NCBI GenBank assembly: GCA_030442035.1
Contig: JAUJEA010000020.1
Location: 1 to 64,000 of the forward strand
Direction: 5' to 3'
From: Splendidivirga corallicola
Lineage (GTDB): Bacteria > Bacteroidota > Bacteroidia > Cytophagales > Cyclobacteriaceae
DNA length: 64,000 nt
Both the position numbers and the translations under genes were made by a program. Position 1 is the first letter of the stretch. Each line of letters opens with the position of its first letter. The notes beneath the pieces were generated by a model. That model was given only the letters and a program-made list of their open reading frames with translations, did no database searches and was not told the origin of the DNA. Positions 8,966-17,747 of this stretch are shown one piece after another.

Positions 8966-11839
8966 TTATTTCTGCCTGAACTGTGAGGGTGAGCTTCCAA
9001 ATTTTTCCTGGAAAACTTTGGAAAAATGTGATAATGACTTAAATCCCGCTTGAAAGGAAATATCTGAAACTGACTCATCAGTTTTTTGCAACAGTTGGGC
9101 TGCCTTTTCCAGTTTGATTTCTTTGATCAATTCAAATACAGTCAAATCAGTTATCTCTTTCACTTTTCTATATAGTTGGGTCCTGCTGGTTCCAAGCTCT
9201 CTGCAAAGCTCATCGATACCAAAATCTTTACTGGTTAGTTGTTGCTCAACTATTTTTGTAAAACGCTCAAGCCACTGCTTGTCCAGCTGGGCAGAATTAT
9301 CCTCTTTGGGTTTTGAGTTCCGGGTAAATAATGTATGTTTTACGTCCTCCAGCAGAGATGCTGGCTTTTTTGTCCTTTGCTCCCGACTCCAATAACTATA
9401 AAGCCAAACCAGCAATGATATAAAGACCACAACAGAGGTGATAGCTTGTAACTTCCTATTCTGCCAAAGCGGTACTGAAGAAACAAAAATTTTCAATTCT
9501 GTTGGTTCCTTTTGCCAAACGCCATCATTATTTGAAGCTCTTACTTTGAAAACATAATTGCCCGAGGGAACTTCATGATAGGAAGCTCTTCTGATATTGG
9601 AAATCTGGCTCCACGTACTATCAAATCCTTCCAGTCTATATTGATACTGATTTTTTTGAGGTTTGATGAAATTCAATGCTGCAAATTCAATGGAAAAGCT
9701 GTTCTGTTCATGGTTAAGCTGTATATCGGTGCGCTGATCGATGGGTTCTTCAACAAGACCTGTTTCTTCAGGATTGGTATTGGTTTTCTCCACCCAAAAA
9801 TCCGTGATCTTAATGATCGGCGGATTAGGATTGAATTTTATGCTGTCCGGATGAAATATGGTGAGTCCCTGGTCGCTTCCAAAAATCAACAATCCATCCT
9901 TGGTGATCGAGGCTGTATTCGCATTGAACTTGGTGGTGATCAAACCATCATTTTCGTTATAACTGCGGCGCAATTGAGCATAAGGTTCTCCTGACAAAAG
10001 TTCATACTTGAATAATCCATCCTTTGCAGTTATCCAAAGAAAACCACTTTGATCTTCAATTATATTAGTAACATTAACCAGTCTATCAACTCCAACAAAA
10101 TCCAGCTTTTGCTTTTCTTTATCCAGAAGTGCTAATTTATCATTTAAAAAACTAACCCATAATCTATTGTAGCGATCCTCAAACAATGATGCTACCCATT
10201 CATTTTGTTGATTTACTTCCAACGGATATTTTTTAAAGATATCCCGTTGAGGATCATAAAGATATAGTCCCTTTTCAGTACCGGCCCATATGCGCCCTTC
10301 GTAATCTCTTTTTAACACTTCAACTTTTCCGATATCATTTTCAAGATATTTTTTGGAATCTTCGTCACGCTCATTGTATAAACACAGACCGTTATCTGTC
10401 GCAATCCAAAACAACTGGGGTTGTTCAATTGATAGGTCGTTGATTGCATTAATGGAAGTTTCCGTTTCAATGGATCTACAGGCATAAACATGCCTAAAAA
10501 AATTCTTTTTAGTATCAAAAGTTGCCAAACCTGTCATGGCAGTTCCCAATAATAAATTACCCAACGCATCCTGTTGAATTACGTTAATCACATTATCTTG
10601 CAATGCATTAGAATGACCCTCTCTTTTAGTGAAAGTTTTGAATTTCTTATGGTTGCGATCAAATAAGTTCAGTCCTCCACCTTCGGTTCCAATCCATATG
10701 TTACCATCCTTATCTACAAAGGTTTCCTTAATGAAATTAATGCTCAGTGAGCCGGGTTCTTTGGGATCGTGACTATATAGTTCAAACTGGCTAGGGAAAT
10801 TGTCATAGATGCTTACCCCTCCGTTTGATGTGGCAATCAGGATCTCCCCACCTTTAAGTGTATAATGACAAAGTACGCTGGCAGCAGTACCTCCTATATT
10901 TACCCTGCCTTTTGTATCATAATTTGTGAAAGTATCTTGCTTCCGGTTATAAACACTCATACCACCTTGCATACCTCCGATGATTAACTTCCGGTCCATA
11001 TTTTCCATAATGGAATACACCGAATTGGTCGCAATACTGCTTGATTGGCCATCTGGTTTGTATCTGATGAAACGTTTTTCCTTTTCGTTAAAGCGATTCA
11101 GTCCTCTTTGAAAAGTCCCAATCCATATTTCTCTGAAACTGTCTTCGTACATGGAAATAATTGTATTACCACTGAGGCTCTTATCATCATCATTCTCATG
11201 TAAATAACGCTCAAAAAATTTCGTTTCAGGATCGTATACCGTAACACCGGAAAAATTGGTTCCAATCCACAACCGCCCCAGGTGATCTTGAATAATGCTG
11301 TTTATTTTATCACCTGAAACGCTGTTTGGATCGGAAGGATCATGAAGAAACAATTCAAAGGTTTCATTTTGTTCCTGATATCGACAAAGACCATTCCAGG
11401 TGCCTATCCAAAAATTCTTTTCTTTATCGAGGAATAAAACTTCAATATTTTTACCAGGTAATGCTTTAGGATTGTTTTTATCCGGAAAGTAACTCGTGAA
11501 TTCCTGTGAGTTCCTATCAAAACGATTCAAGCCATGCTTTGTCCCAACCCATAGTTGCTGGTTTTTGTCTTCTGCTATGCATGTCACATAGTTGGAAGAT
11601 AAACTTGACCTGTCGCCTCCTTTGTGTTTAAAAACTTTATATTCATATCCGTCAAAGCGATTCAGGCCATTGACTGTCCCAAACCATAAAAAGCCCTGTG
11701 AATCCTGATATATGGCTGTTATTTGAACATGTGAAATCCCATCTGTAGGTAGCTGGTAAAGATTAAGCGGTTTCTGCCCATGCACTACGAAAATGCTCAG
11801 ACACCATGTAATTACGGTAATCAGAATTCCTCTTATCAC
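8966..11839 (-). CDS. Membrane-tethered propeller sensor fused directly to an AraC-type DNA-binding domain (no kinase, no receiver)
   Basis: A 957-residue protein. After a signal sequence (ITVITWCLSIFVVHGQ) come about fourteen Reg_prop blades (motifs such as QDSQGFLWFGTVNGLNRFD) forming a double propeller to about 690, a Y_Y_Y domain at about 710-785 (YQYRLEGFDSTWSQI), one membrane helix at about 799-817, a roughly 55-residue linker, and an AraC HTH at about 875-957 (SVSDISFQAGFKSLSHFSKV). Hybrid two-component sensors of Bacteroidota have HisKA, HATPase and REC domains between the helix and the HTH; all are missing. The DNA-binding domain would therefore be held at the inner membrane. The gene lies just upstream of the NHL-PSD1-DUF1501 operon, its likely target. 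Confidence 0.92.
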   Translation of the reverse strand: MIRGILITVITWCLSIFVVHGQKPLNLYQLPTDGISHVQITAIYQDSQGFLWFGTVNGLNRFDGYEYKVFKHKGGDRSSLSSNYVTCIAEDKNQQLWVGTKHGLNRFDRNSQEFTSYFPDKNNPKALPGKNIEVLFLDKEKNFWIGTWNGLCRYQEQNETFELFLHDPSDPNSVSGDKINSIIQDHLGRLWIGTNFSGVTVYDPETKFFERYLHENDDDKSLSGNTIISMYEDSFREIWIGTFQRGLNRFNEKEKRFIRYKPDGQSSSIATNSVYSIMENMDRKLIIGGMQGGMSVYNRKQDTFTNYDTKGRVNIGGTAASVLCHYTLKGGEILIATSNGGVSIYDNFPSQFELYSHDPKEPGSLSINFIKETFVDKDGNIWIGTEGGGLNLFDRNHKKFKTFTKREGHSNALQDNVINVIQQDALGNLLLGTAMTGLATFDTKKNFFRHVYACRSIETETSINAINDLSIEQPQLFWIATDNGLCLYNERDEDSKKYLENDIGKVEVLKRDYEGRIWAGTEKGLYLYDPQRDIFKKYPLEVNQQNEWVASLFEDRYNRLWVSFLNDKLALLDKEKQKLDFVGVDRLVNVTNIIEDQSGFLWITAKDGLFKYELLSGEPYAQLRRSYNENDGLITTKFNANTASITKDGLLIFGSDQGLTIFHPDSIKFNPNPPIIKITDFWVEKTNTNPEETGLVEEPIDQRTDIQLNHEQNSFSIEFAALNFIKPQKNQYQYRLEGFDSTWSQISNIRRASYHEVPSGNYVFKVRASNNDGVWQKEPTELKIFVSSVPLWQNRKLQAITSVVVFISLLVWLYSYWSREQRTKKPASLLEDVKHTLFTRNSKPKEDNSAQLDKQWLERFTKIVEQQLTSKDFGIDELCRELGTSRTQLYRKVKEITDLTVFELIKEIKLEKAAQLLQKTDESVSDISFQAGFKSLSHFSKVFQEKFGSSPSQFRQK

Positions 11840-12134
11840 GTGCTAATCTATTATTGACTTTTATCAAAAAACGCCTGCAATTAATGAAATCAACGCTGAT
11901 GGTTGATAAACACTATGTCTGACCCAATCAGTCTTTTGTTAAAATGACACCTTGTCTTTCAATTTCCCTAAGTTCTTAAACAATTCATTAGAAGTCAATT
12001 GGATTTGCATTTTGGCATTGACAAGTTTTAAGTTGTTCTGTTTTTTGTCACAAATTCCATACATTTCGTCTTATATCAGGTTAGTAACCTCTATTTTGAG
12101 TAAATTGATCTTTTATTGCAAACTTGATTGCTGT

Positions 12135-13046
12135 ATGCCTAAAATTTTATTTCTCCCGGATGAATGTCATGTTGATGTAAGACTGAAAGATACTGTCCTG
12201 AAAGCATCTCTTAAAGCAAAGATTCCACATTTACATGTTTGCAGGGGGCGGGCCAGGTGTTCAACCTGTCGTATCATTGTTGAAGAGGGGCTTGAAAATT
12301 GCTCACCAAGAACAGATAGAGAAAGCAAACTTGCCAACCGCCTGCATTTTGGTCCGGAGGTACGCCTGGCCTGTCAAACCAAAGTAACTGGTAACATAAA
12401 GGTGCGGCGCCCTGTACTTGATAAAATTGATATGCAAATTACCAATCAGCTCAGGAGAAAAGGTGATATGCGTCATTATGGTGAAGAAAAGCGGATAGGA
12501 ATCCTTTTTTGTGATATCATCGGTTATACTCCATTTGCCGAATCTCTGCCTGCCTATGATGTGGTACATGTATTGAATCGATATTACTTTCAAATGAACC
12601 AGGTTATTGAGCGGAACGGAGGCGAAATCAGTGATTTTATTGGTGACGGCTTGTTAGCCCTATTCGGCACTAATAACACGAATAATTGTGCTATCAATGC
12701 CGTTAAAGCCGGGCTGGAGATGAATAAAGCTATGAAGGAACTTAATCCTTATCTACAATCCATGTATGGGAAGACTTTTGAAATTCGAATTGGTGTACAT
12801 TATGGAAATGTGGTTATCGGAACCTTTGGAAATTCCAAGTTAGCGAAAATATCAGCGATTGGGGATGCCGTCAATTTTGCCAGCAGGATTGAAGAAGCTA
12901 ACAAAAAGACCAACACAAAATTTTTAATCTCCGAAGAAACCTATAGTGCTGTGAGAGATCAAATCACCATAGGAAAGGATTTTTCAATGGAAATAAGAGG
13001 CAAAAAAGGAGAGTACAAATTATATGAGGTGTTGGGAATCAATTAA
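12135..13046 (+). CDS. [2Fe-2S] ferredoxin-class III adenylate/guanylate cyclase fusion
   Basis: The preferred ATG at 12135 gives 303 residues beginning MPKILFLPDECHVDVR; the frame is open further upstream, but that part is not protein-like. Residues 1-95 are a plant-type ferredoxin with cluster ligands Cys36, Cys42, Cys45 and Cys80 (VCRGRARCSTC and RLACQ). From about 115 there is a class III nucleotide cyclase domain: metal-binding Asp in LFCDIIGYTPF, second Asp in FIGDGLLALFG, and the transition-state Asn/Arg in GDAVNFASRIE. It should make a cyclic nucleotide in the cytoplasm under redox or oxygen control by the cluster. ATP versus GTP preference cannot be decided by eye. No effector lies nearby. 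Confidence 0.92.
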   Translation: MPKILFLPDECHVDVRLKDTVLKASLKAKIPHLHVCRGRARCSTCRIIVEEGLENCSPRTDRESKLANRLHFGPEVRLACQTKVTGNIKVRRPVLDKIDMQITNQLRRKGDMRHYGEEKRIGILFCDIIGYTPFAESLPAYDVVHVLNRYYFQMNQVIERNGGEISDFIGDGLLALFGTNNTNNCAINAVKAGLEMNKAMKELNPYLQSMYGKTFEIRIGVHYGNVVIGTFGNSKLAKISAIGDAVNFASRIEEANKKTNTKFLISEETYSAVRDQITIGKDFSMEIRGKKGEYKLYEVLGIN

Positions 13047-13160
13047 GACTATATTTTAAACAATTTCCAATCCATTAAGCTTATAAAAAATCACGTACGC
13101 TACTTTCTTCACAAAATCTTGAACCCACAACATCAGGTATGGTTAATTGAACACAACCGT

Positions 13161-13168
13161 TATCTTTG
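13161..13168 (+). promoter_or_regulatory. Candidate -7 box TATCTTTG upstream of the aquaporin gene
   Basis: TATCTTTG matches the Bacteroidota -7 consensus TAnnTTTG and lies 52 bp upstream of the aquaporin ATG. No good -33 TTG at the expected spacing is visible, so support is partial. Confidence 0.4.
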
Positions 13169-13219
13169 TGCCGAGAAGAATACGGCTTATTAGACCTATA
13201 ATAAAACTAACTAAAAGCA

Positions 13220-13906
13220 ATGAAAAAACTTTTGGCAGAACTTATTGGCACCTATGCGCTTGTCTTTTGCGGGACGGGAGCTATTGTCATTAATGATATC
13301 ACGAATGGATCTGTTTCCCATGTGGGTATTGCGGTTACTTTTGGTTTGATCGTTATGGCCATGATCTATGCTTTTGGTGATATTTCCGGTGCTCATATCA
13401 ATCCGGCTGTGACCATTGCTTTTTGGTTTTCAGGACGTTTCTCACCAAAACTGGTTATACCCTATATCATAGCTCAATTGGCAGGCGGGCTTTTAGCCAG
13501 CCTTTCTTTGAAACTATTGTTTCCCATACATGAAACTCTGGGCGCCACCCTTCCGGTAGGGACAAACATGCAATCTTTTGTTTTGGAGGTGATTCTGACC
13601 TTTTTCTTAATGTTGGTTATCATCAATGTATCAACCGGTTCTAAAGAAACCGGAACAATGGCCGGGATTGCCATTGGTGCTGTTGTCCTGTTGGAGGCCA
13701 TGTTTGCTGGTCCTGTATCAGGTGCCTCTATGAATCCGGCCAGATCCATAGCGCCTGCACTGATTTCAGGAAACTTACAACATCTTTGGGTATATCTTTT
13801 AGCCCCTGTTCTGGGTGCTTCACTGGCTATACTGGGGTGCCGTGGTGTTAAACAAAAAGATTGTTGTCCCGTACCTTCTCCATTTTGTAAGCCTGTCAAA
13901 GATTAG
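13220..13906 (+). CDS. MIP-family channel (aquaporin/glycerol-facilitator type)
   Basis: A 228-residue six-helix channel with both NPA loops (HINPAVT with NPA at 61-63; SMNPARS with NPA at 172-174). Aligning the selectivity-filter region by eye gives Phe41, Ala160 where AqpZ has His, and Arg175. A small residue at that position is typical of wider, glycerol or neutral-solute channels rather than strict water channels; this is inference. The C-terminus is unusual: GCRGVKQKDCCPVPSPFC has four cysteines in the last 25 residues, suggesting thiol or metal chemistry on the cytoplasmic tail. It is monocistronic and preceded by a TATCTTTG box. Confidence 0.93.
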   Translation: MKKLLAELIGTYALVFCGTGAIVINDITNGSVSHVGIAVTFGLIVMAMIYAFGDISGAHINPAVTIAFWFSGRFSPKLVIPYIIAQLAGGLLASLSLKLLFPIHETLGATLPVGTNMQSFVLEVILTFFLMLVIINVSTGSKETGTMAGIAIGAVVLLEAMFAGPVSGASMNPARSIAPALISGNLQHLWVYLLAPVLGASLAILGCRGVKQKDCCPVPSPFCKPVKD

Positions 13907-14192
13907 GCAATTTTTAAGGCATTCCTTGAGCTTTTGGAGGACCTTGATGTTGATTTTTCTGGAGAAACATTGCATTGGTAAGCTTCCGGATAAGTAGCTT
14001 ATTTGTAACAAGGCGATTTTTTTAACTTGTCAATAAATCCAGATCAACCAAAGGATCGGCTTAAGTATTAAATCCGATTTCAGTAACCAAACCCACCTCA
14101 ACCATAGTGCAATGGGTGAAATTATTTTCTCTAATTCACTCAATGGGCTTCTTGTATGGAAAAGGCCTTTGATAGTATAGGAAATAACTGGC

Positions 14193-15374
14193 ATGCAAAC
14201 ACAAACAATAGCTATATTCAGCGTTTCGTCAATTCTATGGCTAAATCTGTTTTTCGTTAATATAACCTTTGCGCAGCAGGGATATAACTCAAATGATAAT
14301 AACACGGGAAATTGGCTGGATGCAGGAACCTGGATCAAATCAGCCGCCTGGTTAGCCGATACCCCTGGAACTAATGTTGGTGGAGCAACCGATTACATCA
14401 ATATTTATGGTTATGTAACCAGGGCAGGTGATCTCGATCTTGGAGGGAGTGCCATCGTAAAAGTTTATGATACCTTATGGATTACGGGAGATCTGAAAAT
14501 TGCCGGAAGTGCTAATTTGATCATTGAGTCCGGCGGCATCCTGATAATAGATGGACAATTTGATGGAAGCGGAGGTTCCCTATCTTCCAATGATGGAAAC
14601 ATAATTATCAAAGGAGGTCTGTCTGCCACCGGAGGTGCGGATATTAACAATACTGCCAATGGGAATGAAGGTTTTTATGTATTTGGTTCTATCAACAGAT
14701 CCGGTGGTGCCAAATTCAACGGCGGTAACCAGGTAGCCGATGGGAATTTCCTTTCAGAAACGGAATTGCAAAATAATAATCCAGATCTCTACAATTTCAC
14801 CAATGGTACCTTGCCAGTAAAACTCGTTAATATCACTGCGGATTTTGTTGATCCGGAGGTTGAACTCAAATGGACGACCTCCTCGGAAATAAACAATGAA
14901 CGATTTGACATTCAGAGAGCTACCAATGGTCAGGATTTTTCAAAGCTCGGAGAAATTCAAGGTAATGGTACCACGAATGAATTACATAATTATGACTATA
15001 TAGACAAACATCCGGTAAATGGTATCTCCTATTATCGGTTTAAGCAAGTTGATTTTGATGGTGCTTTTGAATTTTCACCGATAGTATCAGTCAAAGCCAA
15101 CCTAAGTACTGCTGAATTTTACGCTGCTCCATCTGTGATCCACCAAGGAAATGTGTATGTATTTCTCTATAACGTATTAGATGGTAAAACAGAGGTTTTA
15201 ATCGTTAATCTAAAGGGCAAGTCCTTTTATATGAAAACTATGAACATCCAGGCTGATATTGCTCAAAAGTTGGAACTGATTGGCACAGATCATTTGGAGA
15301 CAGGCATTTACATCCTAACATTTGCATCAGGAGTTAACAGATACAGAGAAAAAATAATAGTAGATAAAGGTTAA
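14193..15374 (+). CDS. Exported surface protein with beta-helix-like N-terminus and FnIII-like module
   Basis: 393 residues. A signal peptide ends at about residue 28 (NITFAQ). Residues 30-205 are Gly/Asn/Asp-rich short beta repeats (GDLKIAGSANLIIESGGILI) like a parallel beta-helix. About 210-300 is the FnIII-like module common in Bacteroidota secreted proteins (LPVKLVNITADF, WTTSSEINNERFDIQRA, ISYYRFKQVDFDGAFEFS). The last 80 residues end YREKIIVDKG and look like a degenerate type IX secretion C-terminal domain. The same FnIII-like module is in the 17748-20147 protein. It is probably exported and cell-surface bound; the ligand is unknown. Confidence 0.78.
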   Translation: MQTQTIAIFSVSSILWLNLFFVNITFAQQGYNSNDNNTGNWLDAGTWIKSAAWLADTPGTNVGGATDYINIYGYVTRAGDLDLGGSAIVKVYDTLWITGDLKIAGSANLIIESGGILIIDGQFDGSGGSLSSNDGNIIIKGGLSATGGADINNTANGNEGFYVFGSINRSGGAKFNGGNQVADGNFLSETELQNNNPDLYNFTNGTLPVKLVNITADFVDPEVELKWTTSSEINNERFDIQRATNGQDFSKLGEIQGNGTTNELHNYDYIDKHPVNGISYYRFKQVDFDGAFEFSPIVSVKANLSTAEFYAAPSVIHQGNVYVFLYNVLDGKTEVLIVNLKGKSFYMKTMNIQADIAQKLELIGTDHLETGIYILTFASGVNRYREKIIVDKG

Positions 15375-15448
15375 AACTTACTACCGAAACTTTAAAAAAA
15401 CCTACCGGCGGAGTTTTGTAAAAGTTGAGTATACTTTTTTAAGACAGT

Positions 15449-15572
15449 GCCATTAACTTAAGCGTCATTCCTTGCTTGATAAGGAATCTCAATCAGGCAT
15501 AAACTTCTAAAAATGGGATTCCTGCTTACGCAGGAATGACGTCTTCTGTTCGATAAGGCTTAGGTTAATGAC
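15449..15572. repeat. REP-like intergenic element with nested hairpins
   Basis: Outer arms (about 15449-15463 and 15558-15572, CATTAACTTAAGC against GCTTAGGTTAATG) enclose two inner hairpins: ATTCCTT/AAGGAAT at 15467-15487 and ATTCCTGC-ttac-GCAGGAAT at 15518-15537. The GTCATTCCTGC word is typical of dispersed palindromic repeats. It separates two convergent genes, and a related hairpin lies beyond the next gene at 17592-17619. Confidence 0.75.
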
Positions 15573-15638
15573 ATTGATTTTTAAGATATTGACTAGCAAT
15601 ATTAAGGTATAAATTCAATGATAGCTCAAACCCTCAGC

Positions 15639-17333
15639 CTAAACACCCCATTTTTCAGATACAGGAGAAGGCATATAAAAGCCAAAGGGATCCTCTTCGA
15701 AATGACTGGCAAACCAGCTTTTTTGCGTGATGGTTCGTATATCATTTGGTTTTACATCTCTGGGATCAGCATGTCCCAATACCCTGGTAAGTTCCATTAA
15801 ATCATGGTGGAATCCCTTTAAATATTTATGTATCCTGGTGGATTTCTCCGGGATGTCAATGCCATGCATGCGCCATTTATTGTTGGTTGTAATTCCTGTG
15901 GGGCAATGGTTGGTATGACACTTTAAGGCTTGGATACATCCTATGGCCAACATAGCGGCTCTTGCTGTTTCAATGGTGTCCGCGCCATAGGCAAAGGCGA
16001 TCATCGCATGGGCTGGTGTAAATAATCTTCCTGATGCACTTATTTTCACGTGGTCCCTAATACCTGCTTCAATGAGCTTTTTGTTCAGATATGCTACAGA
16101 TTCTATGGCTCCGCCATAGCCTACATAATTGACGAAGAGATTCGGGCCTGCTCCGGTTCCTCCATCAGCTCCATCCAACTGTATCATATCAGGTCCTTCG
16201 CCAGTCAGCTTCATAGCCTCCACAAGCATATCAATTTCACTCAGTTTCCCAATACACATTTTAATTCCCACAGGTAAGGCACTCAGTGCTCTGAGCTCTT
16301 TACAAAAATCCATCAATTTCATGATCGCTTCTTTGGCGCTAGAAGCATATAACTCTGCATGTTGAGAAGGACTGATCAGCGTTTCATAAGGCTTTACTTT
16401 TCTGACATCCGCTATTTCTGGTGTCACTTTAGCTCCCGGCAAATGTCCCCCCAGCCCGGGTTTAGCACCTTGCGAAATTTTTAGTTGGATCATCCTGATA
16501 TTTGGGAACTCTTGCAATGTCTGTTTGAAGAGTTCTTTGTCAAGTACTCTTGTTGGCTCTCCATTTGGTAGTGTGGCTGTTTTTCCCGCACCGAATTTTC
16601 CTGTTCCTAATTGCCATACCGCATCATTACCTGCTACTACATGTGGTCCGCATCCTCCTTCTCCTGTATTCAAGTAAGCAACATCCCTGGTCCCAAGACT
16701 CAAGCATTCTGCGGCCTTATAATTCAGTGCACCATAACTCATTGCTGAAATGTTAATGCTATTTTTCACATGGAAGGCTTGTACATTATCCCGGTGCCCT
16801 CCTACCTCAAAACCGTAACTTGTTTCATTGACAGGCGCTCCGAAATTGTTATGCAATATGCGCGTATTGGTAGTGTTCTCTATATCATAAATATCCAGTT
16901 CGGTCCCAAAACTTGATAATGATTTTAGTCCTTTGGCCTTTTGGTAAACATAGTCTCTGACGATCTTTGGCATCGGACGGCCATCGGTATTGGTTTCATT
17001 GAAATATTGAAGATATTTATCACGAAACACATTTTCAAAAAGATACCGCAACCTTCCCAAAGGGCCATATATTCTTGTTATCGTATGGTCATCCTGAATA
17101 AAAATGTCCCGAATCCCGAATATAATTAATGCAGCGACAAGCAATTCCACACCATAATGCCAACTATAAAGTAGCCAGACCGGAATTATAGCAAGAACCA
17201 AAAGAACAACAATGTAGTCCATTGGTCTTTGTAAAGGTGGTACATGATTGGGTGGGGTTAATGCTTTTTCTTTACCTTTCCTGGCGTATCTTGCCAATAT
17301 TCCCTTTGAGATAGCGGATATTTTGTATGCCAT
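15639..17333 (-). CDS. Membrane-anchored FMN-binding glutamate-synthase-like protein (GOGAT central domain)
   Basis: 564 residues. Two membrane helices (about 38-80) precede a GltB-type FMN barrel (Glu_synthase, PF01645) at about 150-520. Motifs are INISAMSYGALNYKA, LKISQGAKPGLGGHLPG, DGADGGTGAGP and the 3Fe-4S motif CIQALKCHTNHCPTG. The glutamine amidotransferase and beta-subunit parts of real glutamate synthase are absent, so it is one of the stand-alone archaeal-type proteins whose substrate is uncertain. Met38 at 17222 would give 527 residues, closer to the usual length. It is monocistronic, flanked by REP-like hairpins. It probably sits on the inner face of the cytoplasmic membrane. Confidence 0.9.
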   Translation of the reverse strand: MAYKISAISKGILARYARKGKEKALTPPNHVPPLQRPMDYIVVLLVLAIIPVWLLYSWHYGVELLVAALIIFGIRDIFIQDDHTITRIYGPLGRLRYLFENVFRDKYLQYFNETNTDGRPMPKIVRDYVYQKAKGLKSLSSFGTELDIYDIENTTNTRILHNNFGAPVNETSYGFEVGGHRDNVQAFHVKNSINISAMSYGALNYKAAECLSLGTRDVAYLNTGEGGCGPHVVAGNDAVWQLGTGKFGAGKTATLPNGEPTRVLDKELFKQTLQEFPNIRMIQLKISQGAKPGLGGHLPGAKVTPEIADVRKVKPYETLISPSQHAELYASSAKEAIMKLMDFCKELRALSALPVGIKMCIGKLSEIDMLVEAMKLTGEGPDMIQLDGADGGTGAGPNLFVNYVGYGGAIESVAYLNKKLIEAGIRDHVKISASGRLFTPAHAMIAFAYGADTIETARAAMLAIGCIQALKCHTNHCPTGITTNNKWRMHGIDIPEKSTRIHKYLKGFHHDLMELTRVLGHADPRDVKPNDIRTITQKSWFASHFEEDPFGFYMPSPVSEKWGV

Positions 17334-17747
17334 AAACCAAAGCTTTTATTTATGAATTAGACAAAGTCCAAGTTAAAAAATAACTGGATATTTCAATACA
17401 ACAAGATCACTGTCTTAAAACAAATTAACACCGATCTTACCGTCTCACTAAACTTATCAAAGTTTAACAATCATTCACTTTTCCTATGTCAGAACAGCGA
17501 CTTAATAAGAAATAGTTGCATCGGATTTCAAAATGGCATGGAATCCACGTTTAAATAAAATTTCAGGTGATTGGTTATCTATACGTGATGGAATTCCTGC
17601 ATTAGTCATCGCAGGAATTTAGTCTTTAGAATACTTAAACCTGATCCTGATAACTATAGGTTGGTTGAAACTTAGGATGCATTCAGAATTGAAAAAGAGA
17701 TACTTAAAGCTTCGCTCCTCACGATTCAGTGTAGATGAATCCATTGA
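17334..17747. other. 414-bp intergenic region with one REP-like hairpin
   Basis: No gene is visible. It holds the upstream region of the glutamate-synthase-like gene and the 3' side of the large surface-protein gene. The only clear structure is the hairpin at 17592-17619. Confidence 0.6.
17592..17619. repeat. REP-like hairpin AATTCCTGC / GCAGGAATT
   Basis: Perfect 9-bp arms with a ten-base loop. The arm sequence is the same as the inner hairpin at 15518-15537, so both belong to one dispersed family. No T-run follows. Confidence 0.75.

Noticed and set aside
12303-12593. 96-codon minus-strand frame inside the ferredoxin-cyclase gene
   Set aside because: Shadow of a gene whose metal and cluster motifs are all in the plus-strand frame.
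13474-13899. 141-codon minus-strand frame over the aquaporin gene
   Set aside because: It lies wholly inside the clearly coding aquaporin gene, has unprotein-like composition and no motif; a frame shadow.
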